The position numbers and the translations under genes were made by a program. 64,000 nucleotides of DNA from an uncultured Sphingomonadaceae bacterium (GTDB lineage: Bacteria; Pseudomonadota; Alphaproteobacteria; Sphingomonadales; Sphingomonadaceae): contig CANLSQ010000001.1 of NCBI GenBank assembly GCA_947493955.1, forward strand, positions 1,302,001-1,366,000, given 5' to 3'. The notes beneath the pieces are model-generated. The model was not told the origin of the DNA, made no database searches, and was given only the letters and a program-made list of their open reading frames with translations. Shown in pieces: positions 37,470 through 47,416 of the stretch; within the stretch, counting starts at the first letter, position 1, and each line of letters starts with the position of its first letter.

Positions 37470-38771
37470 ATGATCCCGCGCTATTCTCGCCCCGATATGG
37501 TTGCCATTTGGGAACCTGAATCCAAATTCCAGATCTGGTTCGAGATAGAGGCGCATGCGACCGATGCGCTGGCCGAACTGGGCGTTGTACCGAAGGAAGC
37601 GGCGGCTGCGATTTGGGCCAAAGGCAAATTTGATGTCGCCCGGATTGACGAGATTGAACGCGAAGTAAAGCATGACGTCATCGCCTTCCTGACCAATGTT
37701 GCTGAAAATGTCGGTGAAGAGGCCCGCTTCATGCACCAGGGCATGACATCAAGCGACGTACTCGACACCTGTGTGGCCGTCCAACTGACCCGCGCCACGG
37801 ACATATTGCTCGATGATATGGACAAGTTGCTCGCGGCGATCAAAACCCGTGCTTACGAGCATAAGCTGACCCCGACCATTGGCCGCAGCCACGGGATTCA
37901 TGGCGAGCCGGTGACTTTCGGTATGAAACTGGCGCAAGCTTATGCCGAGTTTGAACGGAACCGTGAACGACTGGTTTTGGCGCGCAAGGAAATCGCGACC
38001 TGTGCAATATCAGGCGCGGTGGGCACCTTCGCCAATATCGACCCGAAAGTCGAAGCGCATGTTGCCGAAAAAATGGGACTGGAAATCGAGCCGGTATCGA
38101 CACAGGTCATTCCCCGCGATCGCCATGCACAGTATTTTGCGACACTGGCTGTTATTGCTTCTTCAGTGGAACGCCTAGCGGTCGAGATTCGCCACTTGCA
38201 GCGGACCGAGGTTCTGGAAGCGGAAGAATATTTCTCACCGGGACAAAAAGGTTCGAGCGCGATGCCGCACAAGCGCAACCCGATTCTCACCGAAAATCTG
38301 ACCGGACTTGCCCGGATGGTGCGTAGCTATGCCCTGCCCGCGATGGAAAATGTCGCTCTATGGCATGAGCGGGATATCTCTCACAGCTCAGTCGAACGGA
38401 TGATCGGTCCGGACGCCACGATCACATTGGACTTCGCCCTCGCTCGTCTGACCGGCGTTGTCGAAAAACTCCTCATCTATCCGGAACGCATGCAGAAGAA
38501 TCTCGACCGGATGGGCGGGCTTGTGCACTCCCAGCGCGTGCTGCTGGCACTTACACAAGCAGGTATCAGCCGCGAGGACAGCTACCGGATCGTTCAGCGC
38601 AACGCGATGAAGGTCTGGGAATCAGATGGCGAAGTGGCCTTGCTTGACCTGCTGAAAGCTGATCCCGACGTAACGGCAAAGCTATCGTATGAGGAGTTGG
38701 AAGAAAGCTTTAATCTGGATTATCATTTCAAGCATATCGACACGATTTTCGATCGGGTTTTTGGCAGCTGA
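37470..38771 (+). CDS. purB: adenylosuccinate lyase
   Basis: 433-residue enzyme of purine synthesis that splits SAICAR and adenylosuccinate, releasing fumarate. The fumarate-lyase signature GSSAMPHKRNP is intact; MIPRYSRPDMVAIWEPESKFQIWFEIE is the usual start; HQGMTSSDVLDTC and GRSHGIHGEPVTFG carry the two catalytic histidine regions. The ATG at 37470 follows AAGGAAAG, so the longer open frame from 37374 is not used. It stands between the divergent phosphofructokinase gene and a LapA-domain gene. Confidence 0.97.
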   Translation: MIPRYSRPDMVAIWEPESKFQIWFEIEAHATDALAELGVVPKEAAAAIWAKGKFDVARIDEIEREVKHDVIAFLTNVAENVGEEARFMHQGMTSSDVLDTCVAVQLTRATDILLDDMDKLLAAIKTRAYEHKLTPTIGRSHGIHGEPVTFGMKLAQAYAEFERNRERLVLARKEIATCAISGAVGTFANIDPKVEAHVAEKMGLEIEPVSTQVIPRDRHAQYFATLAVIASSVERLAVEIRHLQRTEVLEAEEYFSPGQKGSSAMPHKRNPILTENLTGLARMVRSYALPAMENVALWHERDISHSSVERMIGPDATITLDFALARLTGVVEKLLIYPERMQKNLDRMGGLVHSQRVLLALTQAGISREDSYRIVQRNAMKVWESDGEVALLDLLKADPDVTAKLSYEELEESFNLDYHFKHIDTIFDRVFGS

Positions 38772-38875
38772 AGTCCGAGACAAAAAAATCCGCCATGTGA
38801 TCCAGAACGGCAACACTCTGGTCACTGGTCGAAATTACGGGTAATGTGCATGAAATGGGTAATTGAGGGTTCCGA

Positions 38876-39259
38876 ATGCAATTCATAAAAACACTTTTCT
38901 GGGTTATATTGGCGGTCATTTTGGTGGTGTTTGCTGTCAATAACTGGTCACCAACATCGGTGCTGATTTGGCAAGATATCCGTATCGACACGAAACTGCC
39001 CGTCCTCGTTATTGGCGCGTTTCTGTTGGGTTTCGTTCCTTTGTGGATCCTTCACCGCACATCAAAATGGCGTCTCAATCGCCGTATCAAAACACTTGAA
39101 GCAGCTGCCCGCCCTGCACCGGTGCCCGCAACTACGACAAGCTCTGCTACCAAACCCTCGCCGGCCGCGGCTCCGCTGGACTTGGGTAAGGAACAAATCT
39201 CCGAACCTGCGACTGCGGTTTCACCGATTACCGGCGACGATAAGGCTGCAGGCACATGA
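38876..39259 (+). CDS. LapA-domain (DUF1049) membrane protein
   Basis: 127-residue inner-membrane protein with two hydrophobic helices (about 4-22 and 42-62) separated by a short segment containing NNWSPTSVLIWQD, the LapA/DUF1049 pattern. A basic stretch (RTSKWRLNRRIKTLE) and a Pro/Ala/Thr-rich tail follow. In E. coli LapA works with LapB in LPS assembly control, but no lapB-like TPR gene is adjacent here. GAGGG stands six bases before the ATG. The stop overlaps the pyrF start (ATGA), giving a coupled pair at the head of the pyrF-trp block. Confidence 0.85.
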   Translation: MQFIKTLFWVILAVILVVFAVNNWSPTSVLIWQDIRIDTKLPVLVIGAFLLGFVPLWILHRTSKWRLNRRIKTLEAAARPAPVPATTTSSATKPSPAAAPLDLGKEQISEPATAVSPITGDDKAAGT

Positions 39260-39930
39260 GTAATCCCATATATGTCGCGCTTGATACGCCCATATTGGAC
39301 AATGCGGTCGCACTCGCCAAATCGATCAACGGCCATGTCGGCGGATTGAAACTCGGCCTCGAGTTTTTCTGTGCCAATGGCCATCACGGGGTTCACGAAA
39401 TTCAGAAAATCGGCTTGCCGATTTTTCTAGACCTGAAACTCCATGATATTCCGAACACGGTCGCCAAGGCTATGCAGGCGATTAATGTCCTTGAGCCCGC
39501 CATAGTCACGGTACATGCTTCCGGCGGACGGGCGATGATGGAAGATGCCAAAGCTGCGGCAGGCAGTAATACCAAGGTTGTCGGCGTTACCTTGCTAACC
39601 TCTCTCGATCAAAATGACATGGGCAAGATCGGTTATAGCGGCACTCCGCATGATCAGGTCGAACGCCTGGCCAATCTCGCCGCCGAAGCCGGCCTGGATG
39701 GCATTGTCTGTTCCGGCAATGAAGTAGGCGCGGCCCACAAAGTCTGGAAAGAGGGCTATTTTGTTGTACCCGGCCTGCGCCCTGCCAACGGCAAGGCTGG
39801 CGATCAGAAGCGCACGGTAACGCCCCGCGCAGCCCGCGATAATGGCGCCAGCGTCCTGGTCATAGGCCGCCCGATCACGGCTGCGGAAAATCCCAATGCG
39901 GCGGCGCGATCTATAGAAGCGACGCTTTAA
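39256..39930 (+). CDS. pyrF: orotidine 5'-phosphate decarboxylase
   Basis: 224-residue TIM-barrel enzyme making UMP from OMP, the last step of pyrimidine synthesis. The catalytic DxKxxD motif is DLKLHD in FLDLKLHDIPNTV; VTVHASGG, GVTLLTSLDQ and the phosphate-binding VIGRPIT near the end are all present. Length is normal. The start overlaps the LapA-domain gene by 4 bp and trpF follows after 8 bp. The pyrF-trpF neighbourhood is common in alphaproteobacteria. Confidence 0.96.
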   Translation: MSNPIYVALDTPILDNAVALAKSINGHVGGLKLGLEFFCANGHHGVHEIQKIGLPIFLDLKLHDIPNTVAKAMQAINVLEPAIVTVHASGGRAMMEDAKAAAGSNTKVVGVTLLTSLDQNDMGKIGYSGTPHDQVERLANLAAEAGLDGIVCSGNEVGAAHKVWKEGYFVVPGLRPANGKAGDQKRTVTPRAARDNGASVLVIGRPITAAENPNAAARSIEATL

Positions 39931-39938
39931 GCCAACCA

Positions 39939-40583
39939 ATGAAAACCCAAATCAAAATATGCGGCCTGTCCGACATCACGACGATCAACGCCGCTGCTGA
40001 TGCCGGTACCGATTATATTGGCCTTGTCCACTTCGAGAAAAGCCCGCGTCATGTGTCTCTGGAACGCGCAGCCGAACTGCGTGAAGCTGCTCCGGAGTCA
40101 TTGAAAATAGTATTGTTGCTGGTCAATGCAGACCCGAAGCTGACCGGACATGCAATCAACTTTGTCCGCCCCGATGTCATCCAGTTTCATGGCAGTGAAA
40201 CACCCGAATGGCTCAAACTGGTGCGCGATCAAAGCAATGTCGAGATATGGAAAGCCCTCGGCCTGCGCGACAAAGCAACGCTCGCAAAAAGCAGTCGATT
40301 CGATGATGCTGCTAACCGGCTGTTATTCGATGCTCCCGCAAAGGCCCTTCCCGGCGGAACAGGAACGAGCTTTGACTGGTCTGTCCTGAAGGGGCATGAT
40401 CACAAATTGCCATGGGGTCTCGCCGGTGGTTTGGATGCCGATAACGTTGTGAGTGCGATGAAAGCGACGAGTCCTCCACTCGTCGATGTTTCCTCGGGCG
40501 TAGAATCCGCGCCGGGCGTCAAAGATGTGGACAGAATCGCTGCCTTTTGCCAAGCGGTTCGCACATATGACGAAACACGATAA
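39939..40583 (+). CDS. trpF: phosphoribosylanthranilate isomerase
   Basis: 214-residue TIM-barrel enzyme of tryptophan synthesis. The catalytic cysteine is in KICGLSD (residues 5-11), followed by [45 protein letters not shown] and [14 protein letters not shown] carrying the catalytic Asp. It is followed by trpB, which overlaps its 3' end by 17 bp if the ATG at 40567 is used. No tryptophan leader peptide or attenuator is seen upstream; the pyrF gene abuts it. Confidence 0.96.
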   Translation: MKTQIKICGLSDITTINAAADAGTDYIGLVHFEKSPRHVSLERAAELREAAPESLKIVLLLVNADPKLTGHAINFVRPDVIQFHGSETPEWLKLVRDQSNVEIWKALGLRDKATLAKSSRFDDAANRLLFDAPAKALPGGTGTSFDWSVLKGHDHKLPWGLAGGLDADNVVSAMKATSPPLVDVSSGVESAPGVKDVDRIAAFCQAVRTYDETR

Positions 40584-41808
40584 ACTCTCGAACAGCTTCC
40601 GCAATCAGCCCGATGAACGTGGCCATTTTGGTCAGTTTGGCGGGCGCTATGTGGCCGAGACCTTGATGCCGCTGATCCTTGATCTGGAGAAGCATTATCG
40701 CGCCGCGCAGGCTGATCCTGCTTTTGCGGAAGAATTTGATGACTTGCTCGAACATTATGTCGGTCGTCCAAGCCCGCTCTATTTTGCCGAACGCCTGACC
40801 GAACATGTCCGGAAAGAGGCGCCGGAAGGCAAGGGCGCACAAATCTGGTTCAAGCGTGATGAGCTCAACCATACCGGCGCGCACAAGATCAACAATTGCA
40901 TCGGCCAGATATTGCTCGCCAAGCGCATGGGCAAGACCCGGATCATTGCTGAAACCGGCGCAGGGCAGCATGGCGTGGCGACGGCAACCGTTTGCGCTCG
41001 CTTTGGCCTGCCCTGTGTCATCTATATGGGCGCAACCGATATTGAACGGCAGAAACCGAATATTTTCCGGATGCGGTTGCTGGGTGCAGAGGTTGTACCC
41101 GTAACCAGTGGTTCAGCGACGCTCAAGGACGCAATGAATGACGCTTTGCGCGACTGGGTCGCCAATGTGCATGACACGTTCTACATCATCGGAACCGCCG
41201 CTGGCCCGCATCCCTATCCCGAGCTGGTGCGCGATTTCCAAAGCGTGATCGGTCGCGAAGCACGGGCACAGCTGCTCGAGCGCACCGGTCGCCTGCCCGA
41301 TCTTTTGGTGGCGGCTATTGGTGGCGGTTCTAATGCCATTGGTCTGTTTCATCCGTTCCTTGATGATCCAGACGTCGAAATGCTGGGTATTGAAGCGGCG
41401 GGCCATGGTTTAGAAAAAGAACATGCCGCATCGCTGGCAGGTGGTAAGCCTGGCATATTGCACGGTAACAAAACATATTTGCTGCAGGATGAGGACGGCC
41501 AAATTGACGAAGCCCATTCGATCAGTGCGGGCCTCGACTATCCTGGCATTGGCCCTGAACATAGCTGGCTGAAAGAGTCAGGCCGGGTTCGCTATGACAG
41601 CGTGACCGATACCGAAGCGCTGAGGGCGTTTCAGCTGCTCTGCGGCACCGAAGGGATTATCCCCGCACTAGAGCCTTCCCACGCTATTGCTGCTGTTGCT
41701 CGCGAAGCCTTGAAGATGAACAAGGACCAGATCATTCTAGCCAATCTATGTGGCCGCGGAGACAAGGATATTTTCACAGTCGCCGAGGCTTTGGGTACGG
41801 AAATATGA
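40567..41808 (+). CDS. trpB: tryptophan synthase beta chain
   Basis: 413-residue PLP enzyme that condenses indole with serine. Lys107 in [10 protein letters not shown] binds [22 protein letters not shown] (phosphate loop) and LCGRGDKD are classical. Start at 40567 (MTKHDKLSN) chosen by comparison with the usual lead before [18 protein letters not shown]; a frame from 40525 would overlap trpF further. Its stop is part of an ATGA overlap with the next small gene, which separates it from trpA. Confidence 0.97.
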   Translation: MTKHDKLSNSFRNQPDERGHFGQFGGRYVAETLMPLILDLEKHYRAAQADPAFAEEFDDLLEHYVGRPSPLYFAERLTEHVRKEAPEGKGAQIWFKRDELNHTGAHKINNCIGQILLAKRMGKTRIIAETGAGQHGVATATVCARFGLPCVIYMGATDIERQKPNIFRMRLLGAEVVPVTSGSATLKDAMNDALRDWVANVHDTFYIIGTAAGPHPYPELVRDFQSVIGREARAQLLERTGRLPDLLVAAIGGGSNAIGLFHPFLDDPDVEMLGIEAAGHGLEKEHAASLAGGKPGILHGNKTYLLQDEDGQIDEAHSISAGLDYPGIGPEHSWLKESGRVRYDSVTDTEALRAFQLLCGTEGIIPALEPSHAIAAVAREALKMNKDQIILANLCGRGDKDIFTVAEALGTEI

Positions 41809-42125
41809 AAGTAAGCCAAGACGAGTTCAAGCTGCATTTTCTTGATGCCTTATCGCAAGCAGCAAATGCCATGGGACTAGAGTCGAGCTTGGATTCGAAG
41901 ATAGAATTGCATCTGTTCGGTACGACAGATTGTTCTGTCGAAGAAGCTGTTTCGCGTTTGTTTCTGAGCGACGATATATTCTACTCGTGCATCGATGTTT
42001 CTGTTCATCCCAAGCGAGGACCTAGCGTGTTCTTTGTGCGAGCAAGCGGCCATCCACCATGCGGATGGCACAAAACATATCATGCAAAAACAACTGGACC
42101 CTTTAACATAATGACACCTGCATGA
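41805..42125 (+). CDS. unknown 106-residue protein between trpB and trpA
   Basis: I do not recognise this protein. It has 106 residues, no signal peptide, no membrane helix and no obvious domain. The first third looks helical ([21 protein letters not shown]), the middle could be mixed alpha/beta ([28 protein letters not shown]) and the end is rich in Gly, Pro, His and Thr ([19 protein letters not shown]) with three cysteines overall. Its ATG overlaps the trpB stop by 4 bp and its stop overlaps the trpA ATG by 4 bp (ATGA both times), so it should be translated with them. It appears richer in A and T than trpA. A real gene is likely because both junctions are tight; the function is open. Confidence 0.72.
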   Translation: MKVSQDEFKLHFLDALSQAANAMGLESSLDSKIELHLFGTTDCSVEEAVSRLFLSDDIFYSCIDVSVHPKRGPSVFFVRASGHPPCGWHKTYHAKTTGPFNIMTPA

Positions 42126-42910
42126 CACGCTTATCACAATCCTTCCCAACCGACCGCGCCGCCCTAGTCGCCTTCGTAACCGGAGGTGATCCGACCGCAG
42201 CAAACACCGGTGCAATCCTAGACGCACTCGTCGAAGGCGGTGCGGATATCATAGAACTCGGCATGCCCTTCACCGACCCGATGGCCGATGGCCCAGCCAT
42301 CCAAGCCGCGAATATCCGCAGCTTGAGCGCAGGTACAAAAACCGCAGACATATTGAACATCGCGAGTGCTTTTCGGGACCGCCATCCCACGGTGCCGCTC
42401 GTGCTGATGGGCTATGCCAATCCGATGACGATACGCGGAGCCGACTGGTTTGCCAAAGCTTGCGTTGACGCAGGGGTTGATGGCGTAATCTGCGTTGATA
42501 TTCCGGTGGAGGAAGATGATAGCTTGGGCGACGCGCTGCGCGCCGAGGATGTCGCAGTGATCCGTCTCGCTACGCCGACGACCGATGCCGAACGCTTGCC
42601 AGAAATCCTGAACAATGCCTCGGGCTTTCTCTATTATGTTTCTGTGGCCGGCATAACCGGACTGCAGCAGGCCGCACAGGCTAGCATTGAAGAAGCGGTT
42701 GCGCGCCTAAAAACCGGAACGGACCTGCCCGTCGCAGTCGGCTTTGGGGTTCGCACACCAGAACAAGCCGCCGATATCGCCCGCGTTGCCGATGGCGTTG
42801 TCGTTGGCTCGGCGATTGTCGAGATCATCGCCGAACATGGTTCCAATGCTGCGCCGCATGTCAAAGACTATGTAAAATCACTTTCTGATGCTATCAGAAG
42901 CGCACGCTAA
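42122..42910 (+). CDS. trpA: tryptophan synthase alpha chain
   Basis: 262-residue TIM-barrel subunit that cleaves indole-3-glycerol phosphate. The catalytic glutamate is in [19 protein letters not shown], the catalytic aspartate in VDIPVEE, and the phosphate site in [10 protein letters not shown] and [17 protein letters not shown] is typical. It begins in an ATGA overlap with the unknown gene rather than with trpB, and is followed by accD after 20 bp. Confidence 0.97.
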   Translation: MTRLSQSFPTDRAALVAFVTGGDPTAANTGAILDALVEGGADIIELGMPFTDPMADGPAIQAANIRSLSAGTKTADILNIASAFRDRHPTVPLVLMGYANPMTIRGADWFAKACVDAGVDGVICVDIPVEEDDSLGDALRAEDVAVIRLATPTTDAERLPEILNNASGFLYYVSVAGITGLQQAAQASIEEAVARLKTGTDLPVAVGFGVRTPEQAADIARVADGVVVGSAIVEIIAEHGSNAAPHVKDYVKSLSDAIRSAR

Positions 42911-42930
42911 AATATCTGGGGAATTGACGC

Positions 42931-43785
42931 ATGTCTTGGCTTAGCAATGTCCGTAACAAGATCGCTTCGATCACCAAAAAGGAAACGCCGGATAACCTCT
43001 GGCACAAATGCAAAAAATGCGAAGCGATGGTGTTCCTCAAGGAATATGAGGACAATATGCATATCTGTCCGAAATGCGAGCATCATGGCCGCATCGGGCC
43101 GATGACCCGTTTTGAGCAGATCATGGATGAGAATAGCTGGAAGATAATACCTTTTTCAGCGGTCCCGGAAGATCCGCTGAAATTCAAGGATCAGAAAAAA
43201 TATACCGACCGCCTGAAAGCCGCACGGACCAAGACCGAAGAACAGGACGCTTGGGTGAATGTTACTGGTACGATCGAAGGACATAAGTGCGTAGTTGGTG
43301 TTCAGGATTTTGCTTTTCTAGGCGGCTCCATGGGGCTCGCCGTTGGACAGGCTTTTGTCGATGCAGCCAATCGTGCCATTGAAGATCAATGCCCACTTAT
43401 CTGTTTTACCGCTTCAGGTGGTGCGCGGATGCAGGAAGGCACCCTGTCTTTGATGCAGATGCCTAAAACAACAGTCGCTATTTCAATGATGAAAGAAGCC
43501 GGCATCCCTTATATTGTTGTTTTGACAGATCCAACTTCGGGCGGCGTTATGGCAGCTTATGCAATGCTTGGAGATGTTCAGATTGCAGAACCTGACGCTA
43601 CCTTAGCATTTACGGGGCGACGCGTGATTGAGAATACTATCCGTGAAAAATTACCTGACGATTTCCAAACTTCGGAATATTATTTCGATCACGGTATGCT
43701 GGACATGGTTGTTCACCGCAAGGAACTGCGCGCAGAACTGGCCCGCGTCATGAGCTATCTCATGGCCTGGAAAACAGCGGCTTAA
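42931..43785 (+). CDS. accD: acetyl-CoA carboxylase carboxyltransferase subunit beta
   Basis: 284-residue subunit that transfers the carboxyl group from biotin to acetyl-CoA in the first committed step of fatty acid synthesis. An N-terminal C4 zinc ribbon (Cys27, 30, 46, 49) is followed by the crotonase-like core with FLGGSMGLAVGQ, TASGGARMQEGTLSLMQM and TDPTSGGVMAAYAMLGD. Length is normal. GGGGA precedes the ATG. The trpA-accD-folC order is common in alphaproteobacteria. Confidence 0.97.
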   Translation: MSWLSNVRNKIASITKKETPDNLWHKCKKCEAMVFLKEYEDNMHICPKCEHHGRIGPMTRFEQIMDENSWKIIPFSAVPEDPLKFKDQKKYTDRLKAARTKTEEQDAWVNVTGTIEGHKCVVGVQDFAFLGGSMGLAVGQAFVDAANRAIEDQCPLICFTASGGARMQEGTLSLMQMPKTTVAISMMKEAGIPYIVVLTDPTSGGVMAAYAMLGDVQIAEPDATLAFTGRRVIENTIREKLPDDFQTSEYYFDHGMLDMVVHRKELRAELARVMSYLMAWKTAA

Positions 43786-43802
43786 CCCAGCCGTACCCAT
43801 TC

Positions 43803-45125
43803 ATGGCAGACGGCGCACGCTCCGACCATCCGGCGGTTCAGAAACAGCTCGATCGGCTTTCGTTGCTATCGCCCGGCCGCGATGTGCTAGGGTTGGAGCG
43901 GATCAAAGCGGTCATGGAGCGCGTGGGCAATCCGCATCTGAGTCTGCCTCCGGTTTTTCATGTCGCGGGGACAAACGGGAAAGGCTCCACCTGCGCCTTT
44001 TTGCGCGCGGCGATAGAGGCGGAGGGGATGAAAGCACATGTCTATTCCAGTCCGCACCTGGTTCGGTTCAACGAGCGGATCAGGCTGGCCGGGACACTGA
44101 TCGAAGATGAATATCTCGCGGCTTTACTAACGCACGTTCTCGACGCCAGCGAAGATATCAATCCCAGCTTTTTTGAAGCGACCACAGCGGCGGCCATGAT
44201 CGCCTTTGCCGAAACATCCGCTGATGCCTGCATTTTGGAAGTCGGCCTCGGCGGGCGGCTCGACGCAACAAATATTGTGCCTGCACCTGCAGCGACGGGC
44301 ATGGCAGCACTTGGCATCGATCATGAGGCTTTTCTTCTTTCTCCCGAAGGCGGAACCCCAGCCGATCCGATGGTGCGCATTGCATGGGAGAAGGCAGGCA
44401 TTGCCAAATCCGATGTCCCCCTGCTCACTCAAAAATACCGTGATGATATGGCGAAAGTCGTGGCGGAACATGCCGCCGCCACCCACGCAAAATATTTGCC
44501 GCGTGGCGAAAATTGGGACGCTGCGGTCTATGATGACCAGATGCATTATCGCGATGACAGGGGCAAACTGACCCTGCCCTTACCCGCCTTGCCCGGCCCT
44601 CATCAGGCGGACAATGCAGCTCTTGCGATCGCCATGCTGCGCCATCAACACAAAATAGAGATTTCCGAAGCAGCCTTTCGCGCCGCGATGGGCTGGGCGA
44701 AATGGCCTGCGCGCTTGCAAAAACTGTCACCGGGTCCGTTGCGGGACATTCTGCCAAGGGACACCGAAACGTGGCTCGATGGAGGGCATAATGTAAATGC
44801 CGGCGAGGCTTTGGCGGCCCATTTCGACAGCTGTGCCGACAGTTCCATCCACCTGGTTCTCGGCATGCTCGCTAACAAAGACCCTGCCGCGATTGTCGGA
44901 CCGTTAAAACCCAAAATCGCCAGTATCACCGTTGTGCCTGTCGAGGGTCACGAAGCGCATGAGATGGCGGATTTCATGGGCTCTGAAGTGCTTGTTTCAG
45001 ATGCTCCCAATGCTATTGAAGCTTTGAAGGTCATCGCCAAGCAGAAGCCCGAAACCGTTATGATTGCGGGATCTCTCTATCTGGCTGGCACGGTTTTGGA
45101 GTCTAATCGGCAATTGCCGGATTAA
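43803..45125 (+). CDS. folC: bifunctional folylpolyglutamate / dihydrofolate synthase
   Basis: 440-residue Mur-ligase-like ATPase that makes dihydrofolate and adds glutamates to folates. The P-loop is VAGTNGKGSTCAF; SSPHLVRFNERIRL, EVGLGGRLDATN, GIDHEAFL and the C-terminal WLDGGHNVNAGEAL are family signatures. It follows accD by 17 bp and its last 4 bases overlap the converging AmpG-like gene, leaving no room for a terminator. Confidence 0.95.
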   Translation: MADGARSDHPAVQKQLDRLSLLSPGRDVLGLERIKAVMERVGNPHLSLPPVFHVAGTNGKGSTCAFLRAAIEAEGMKAHVYSSPHLVRFNERIRLAGTLIEDEYLAALLTHVLDASEDINPSFFEATTAAAMIAFAETSADACILEVGLGGRLDATNIVPAPAATGMAALGIDHEAFLLSPEGGTPADPMVRIAWEKAGIAKSDVPLLTQKYRDDMAKVVAEHAAATHAKYLPRGENWDAAVYDDQMHYRDDRGKLTLPLPALPGPHQADNAALAIAMLRHQHKIEISEAAFRAAMGWAKWPARLQKLSPGPLRDILPRDTETWLDGGHNVNAGEALAAHFDSCADSSIHLVLGMLANKDPAAIVGPLKPKIASITVVPVEGHEAHEMADFMGSEVLVSDAPNAIEALKVIAKQKPETVMIAGSLYLAGTVLESNRQLPD

Positions 45126-46468
45126 GTTGTCTTCGGAGCTTCCTCTTCAATCGCATGTTCGGTACCCGCAGTACCTAAGGACCGGTCCACCAATCCCGAC
45201 CGGATCATCAGCCAGAACATGATAACCCCGGGCAAGGCGGCAAGCGTCGTCAAAAGGTAGAAGTTGACATAGCCCATCCACTCAATCAGCGACCCAGCCG
45301 TCGTTCCGGTTAGAAATCGTCCCAGAATACTGGCAGCCGCCGAAAGCAAAGCGAACTGGGTTGCCGTAAAACTCAAATTACAAAGTGCAGACAGATAGGC
45401 GACCACGGCGACGCCGCCGATACCACTGGCAAAATTCTCAAAACCAATGGCCGCTGCCATAGCCCAGTTATTGTGGCCGCTTGCCGCCAGTCCGGCGAAC
45501 GAGAGGTTGCTGACGGCCATTAAAATGAGACTCAGCATAACTGCTTTCTTCATACCCAATCGGGAATAGACGATACCGCCTACGAATATACCGATCAGAA
45601 AGGCGATGAAACCAAGACTGACATCATAAAAGGCAATCTCGTCATTGGTGAAACCGAGGTCCTCGAACAACAGCCGGAAAGTCAAATTTGCTAAAGTGTC
45701 GCCAATTTTGTGGACCAGTACGAACAACAAAACGACAGGCGCGCCGGAGCGTTTGAAAAATTCTACCAGCGGACTGACATACGCAATCGCCGCTTGTATC
45801 GGTCCTTTGAGTGGCTGCGGCTCCTGACGCCGAGCAGGTTCACGCATGATCAGCCCGACAAACACAGCAAACAGCGCGAACAACGAACAGACATAATATG
45901 CGATCGACCAGTTGCTGCGCGCTGCAATGACAAGCGCAACCGCACCCGCCGTGGCTGCGCCAATGCGCCAGCCATATTGCGACATCCCTGAGCCGACACC
46001 CAATTGTTCGGGCTCCAGCAATTCGATGCGATAGGCATCAATCACGACGTCAAAGGTTGCCCCCGCAACACCAACCAAAGTCGCGGCCACGGCGACCGCG
46101 ATTATATCGGCTTTGGGATCCAGTGATCCAAGATAGATGATCGCGGCCATTGCCAGTGCCGCAGTCAGGATCAGCCAGGACAAGCGCTGGCCCATTCGGC
46201 CGATGATCGGAAGTTTCACGACATCGATAATGGGAGCCCAGAGCCATTTGAAATTATAGGCAAGAAACGTCAGGGCAAAGGCCGTAACAGTGGATTTCTC
46301 GATCCCCGCCTGCGCCAGGCGTGTTGTAAGAGTTGCTGCTATCATCGTCAGCGGCAGCGCCGAAGAAATGCCGAGGAAGAAGGCCGATAACGGTGCCGCT
46401 TCACTATAGGGTCTGACACCAGCGGGTAATATTTTACGCCATCCGATGTCTGCTGTTTGTTCACTCAC
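45122..46468 (-). CDS. AmpG-like MFS permease (muropeptide/acetyl-CoA transporter family)
   Basis: 448-residue permease with about 12 to 14 hydrophobic helices, of the PAT subfamily that contains AmpG. The N-terminal FFLGISSALPLTMIAATLTTRLAQAGIEKSTVTAFAL and KWLWAPIIDVVKLPIIGRMGQRLSW stretches are close to AmpG, which imports anhydromuropeptides for cell-wall recycling. The start is a GTG at 46468 with GGGAGAG upstream. No recycling gene or ampC/ampR pair is adjacent, so the substrate is inferred from family only. It converges on folC with a 4-bp overlap. Confidence 0.82.
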   Translation of the reverse strand: MSEQTADIGWRKILPAGVRPYSEAAPLSAFFLGISSALPLTMIAATLTTRLAQAGIEKSTVTAFALTFLAYNFKWLWAPIIDVVKLPIIGRMGQRLSWLILTAALAMAAIIYLGSLDPKADIIAVAVAATLVGVAGATFDVVIDAYRIELLEPEQLGVGSGMSQYGWRIGAATAGAVALVIAARSNWSIAYYVCSLFALFAVFVGLIMREPARRQEPQPLKGPIQAAIAYVSPLVEFFKRSGAPVVLLFVLVHKIGDTLANLTFRLLFEDLGFTNDEIAFYDVSLGFIAFLIGIFVGGIVYSRLGMKKAVMLSLILMAVSNLSFAGLAASGHNNWAMAAAIGFENFASGIGGVAVVAYLSALCNLSFTATQFALLSAAASILGRFLTGTTAGSLIEWMGYVNFYLLTTLAALPGVIMFWLMIRSGLVDRSLGTAGTEHAIEEEAPKTT

Positions 46469-46543
46469 GCCATACTCTCCCTCGAACTGAGAGAAACACT
46501 AGCGGCAAATGCTTCGAATGCCAGTCAGATTTTTTGAGACAGC

Positions 46544-47329
46544 TTAAATATCGAGCAACTTGGCGCCCACAATCGTGCCTGCGCCGGGGCGCTGGACGAT
46601 GATCGCATATTTATCGGCCCCGGTGACATTCAGATCCGCATTTGACAGCTTGACCTCCATCGAGGTGCCGTCCCAGCTGCCCAGGCTACGCTCACTTTTT
46701 ACTACATTTGTGTAATGCAGCTTGCGTCCGCCATTTTCGCCGCGACCGACTTGTACGGTTTCAGAGGAGCTAAGCGCGAGCAAAGAAACCCCAGCCATGT
46801 AGCGAGATTGCCCTCTGATGGTAACGGTCACATCACCATTGTCATCGCGATTGGTCACGATCACAGGACCGGCGCTGTTTTTCGCCAAACGGACCAGCGA
46901 TCGTACATCGCCTTCACGGGAGCCGACGGCTCCGCCACCGCCATTGACAACCATCTGAGGTGTATAAACACCGGAACCAGCCTTACCTTTGGCGGCATAG
47001 GTTCGCTGCAGCCGGGTGTTTTCTTCCCGCGCCAGCGTATCTTTCCAACCAAGGCGATCCCAATAGGTTACAGGCCGCGAAATCACCAGCAGGGAGTCAT
47101 CTTTTGCTAGTCGGGATGCTAACATGTCTGCAGGAGGACAGGATGAACATCCCTGACTGGTGAAGAGTTCGACGACGACCGGGGTAGGGGGAACCGTTTC
47201 GTCGCCAAAAGTTTTCGCGGGTGTAGTTGCCTGCGCAGATGCCTCACTTGATGACTGGGCGATTTGGGCACCCATAAAGCCCGCAAAAGCAGCAGCTGCA
47301 ATCATTGCTGGCAGTATTACTTTACGCAT
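46544..47329 (-). CDS. DUF1223 secreted thioredoxin-fold protein
   Basis: 261-residue exported protein. A signal peptide (about 1-33) precedes a thioredoxin-like domain starting VVVELFTSQGCSSCPPADMLASRLA, with Cys61 and Cys64 as a CxxC pair; the YWDRLGWKDTLA and GKAGSGVYTPQMVVNG segments are typical of DUF1223. The C-terminal part is beta-rich and ends in a VVKSERSLGSWDG to VIVQRPGAGTIVGA stretch. The family is common in alphaproteobacteria with unknown function; a periplasmic redox role is likely. AGGAAGG precedes the ATG. It diverges from the pseudouridine synthase gene. Confidence 0.88.
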   Translation of the reverse strand: MRKVILPAMIAAAAFAGFMGAQIAQSSSEASAQATTPAKTFGDETVPPTPVVVELFTSQGCSSCPPADMLASRLAKDDSLLVISRPVTYWDRLGWKDTLAREENTRLQRTYAAKGKAGSGVYTPQMVVNGGGGAVGSREGDVRSLVRLAKNSAGPVIVTNRDDNGDVTVTIRGQSRYMAGVSLLALSSSETVQVGRGENGGRKLHYTNVVKSERSLGSWDGTSMEVKLSNADLNVTGADKYAIIVQRPGAGTIVGAKLLDI

Positions 47330-47416
47330 CGAGAGACCTTCCTAACAAGTAACTATTCTGTCATTCGCGCCCACCATCCTGCAGGTTACAGATTGCGACA
47401 AAGTTTTTTTTCCGCC

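Noticed and set aside
39931-39938. Tryptophan leader peptide and attenuator before trpF
   Set aside because: trpF follows pyrF by 8 bases, leaving no room.
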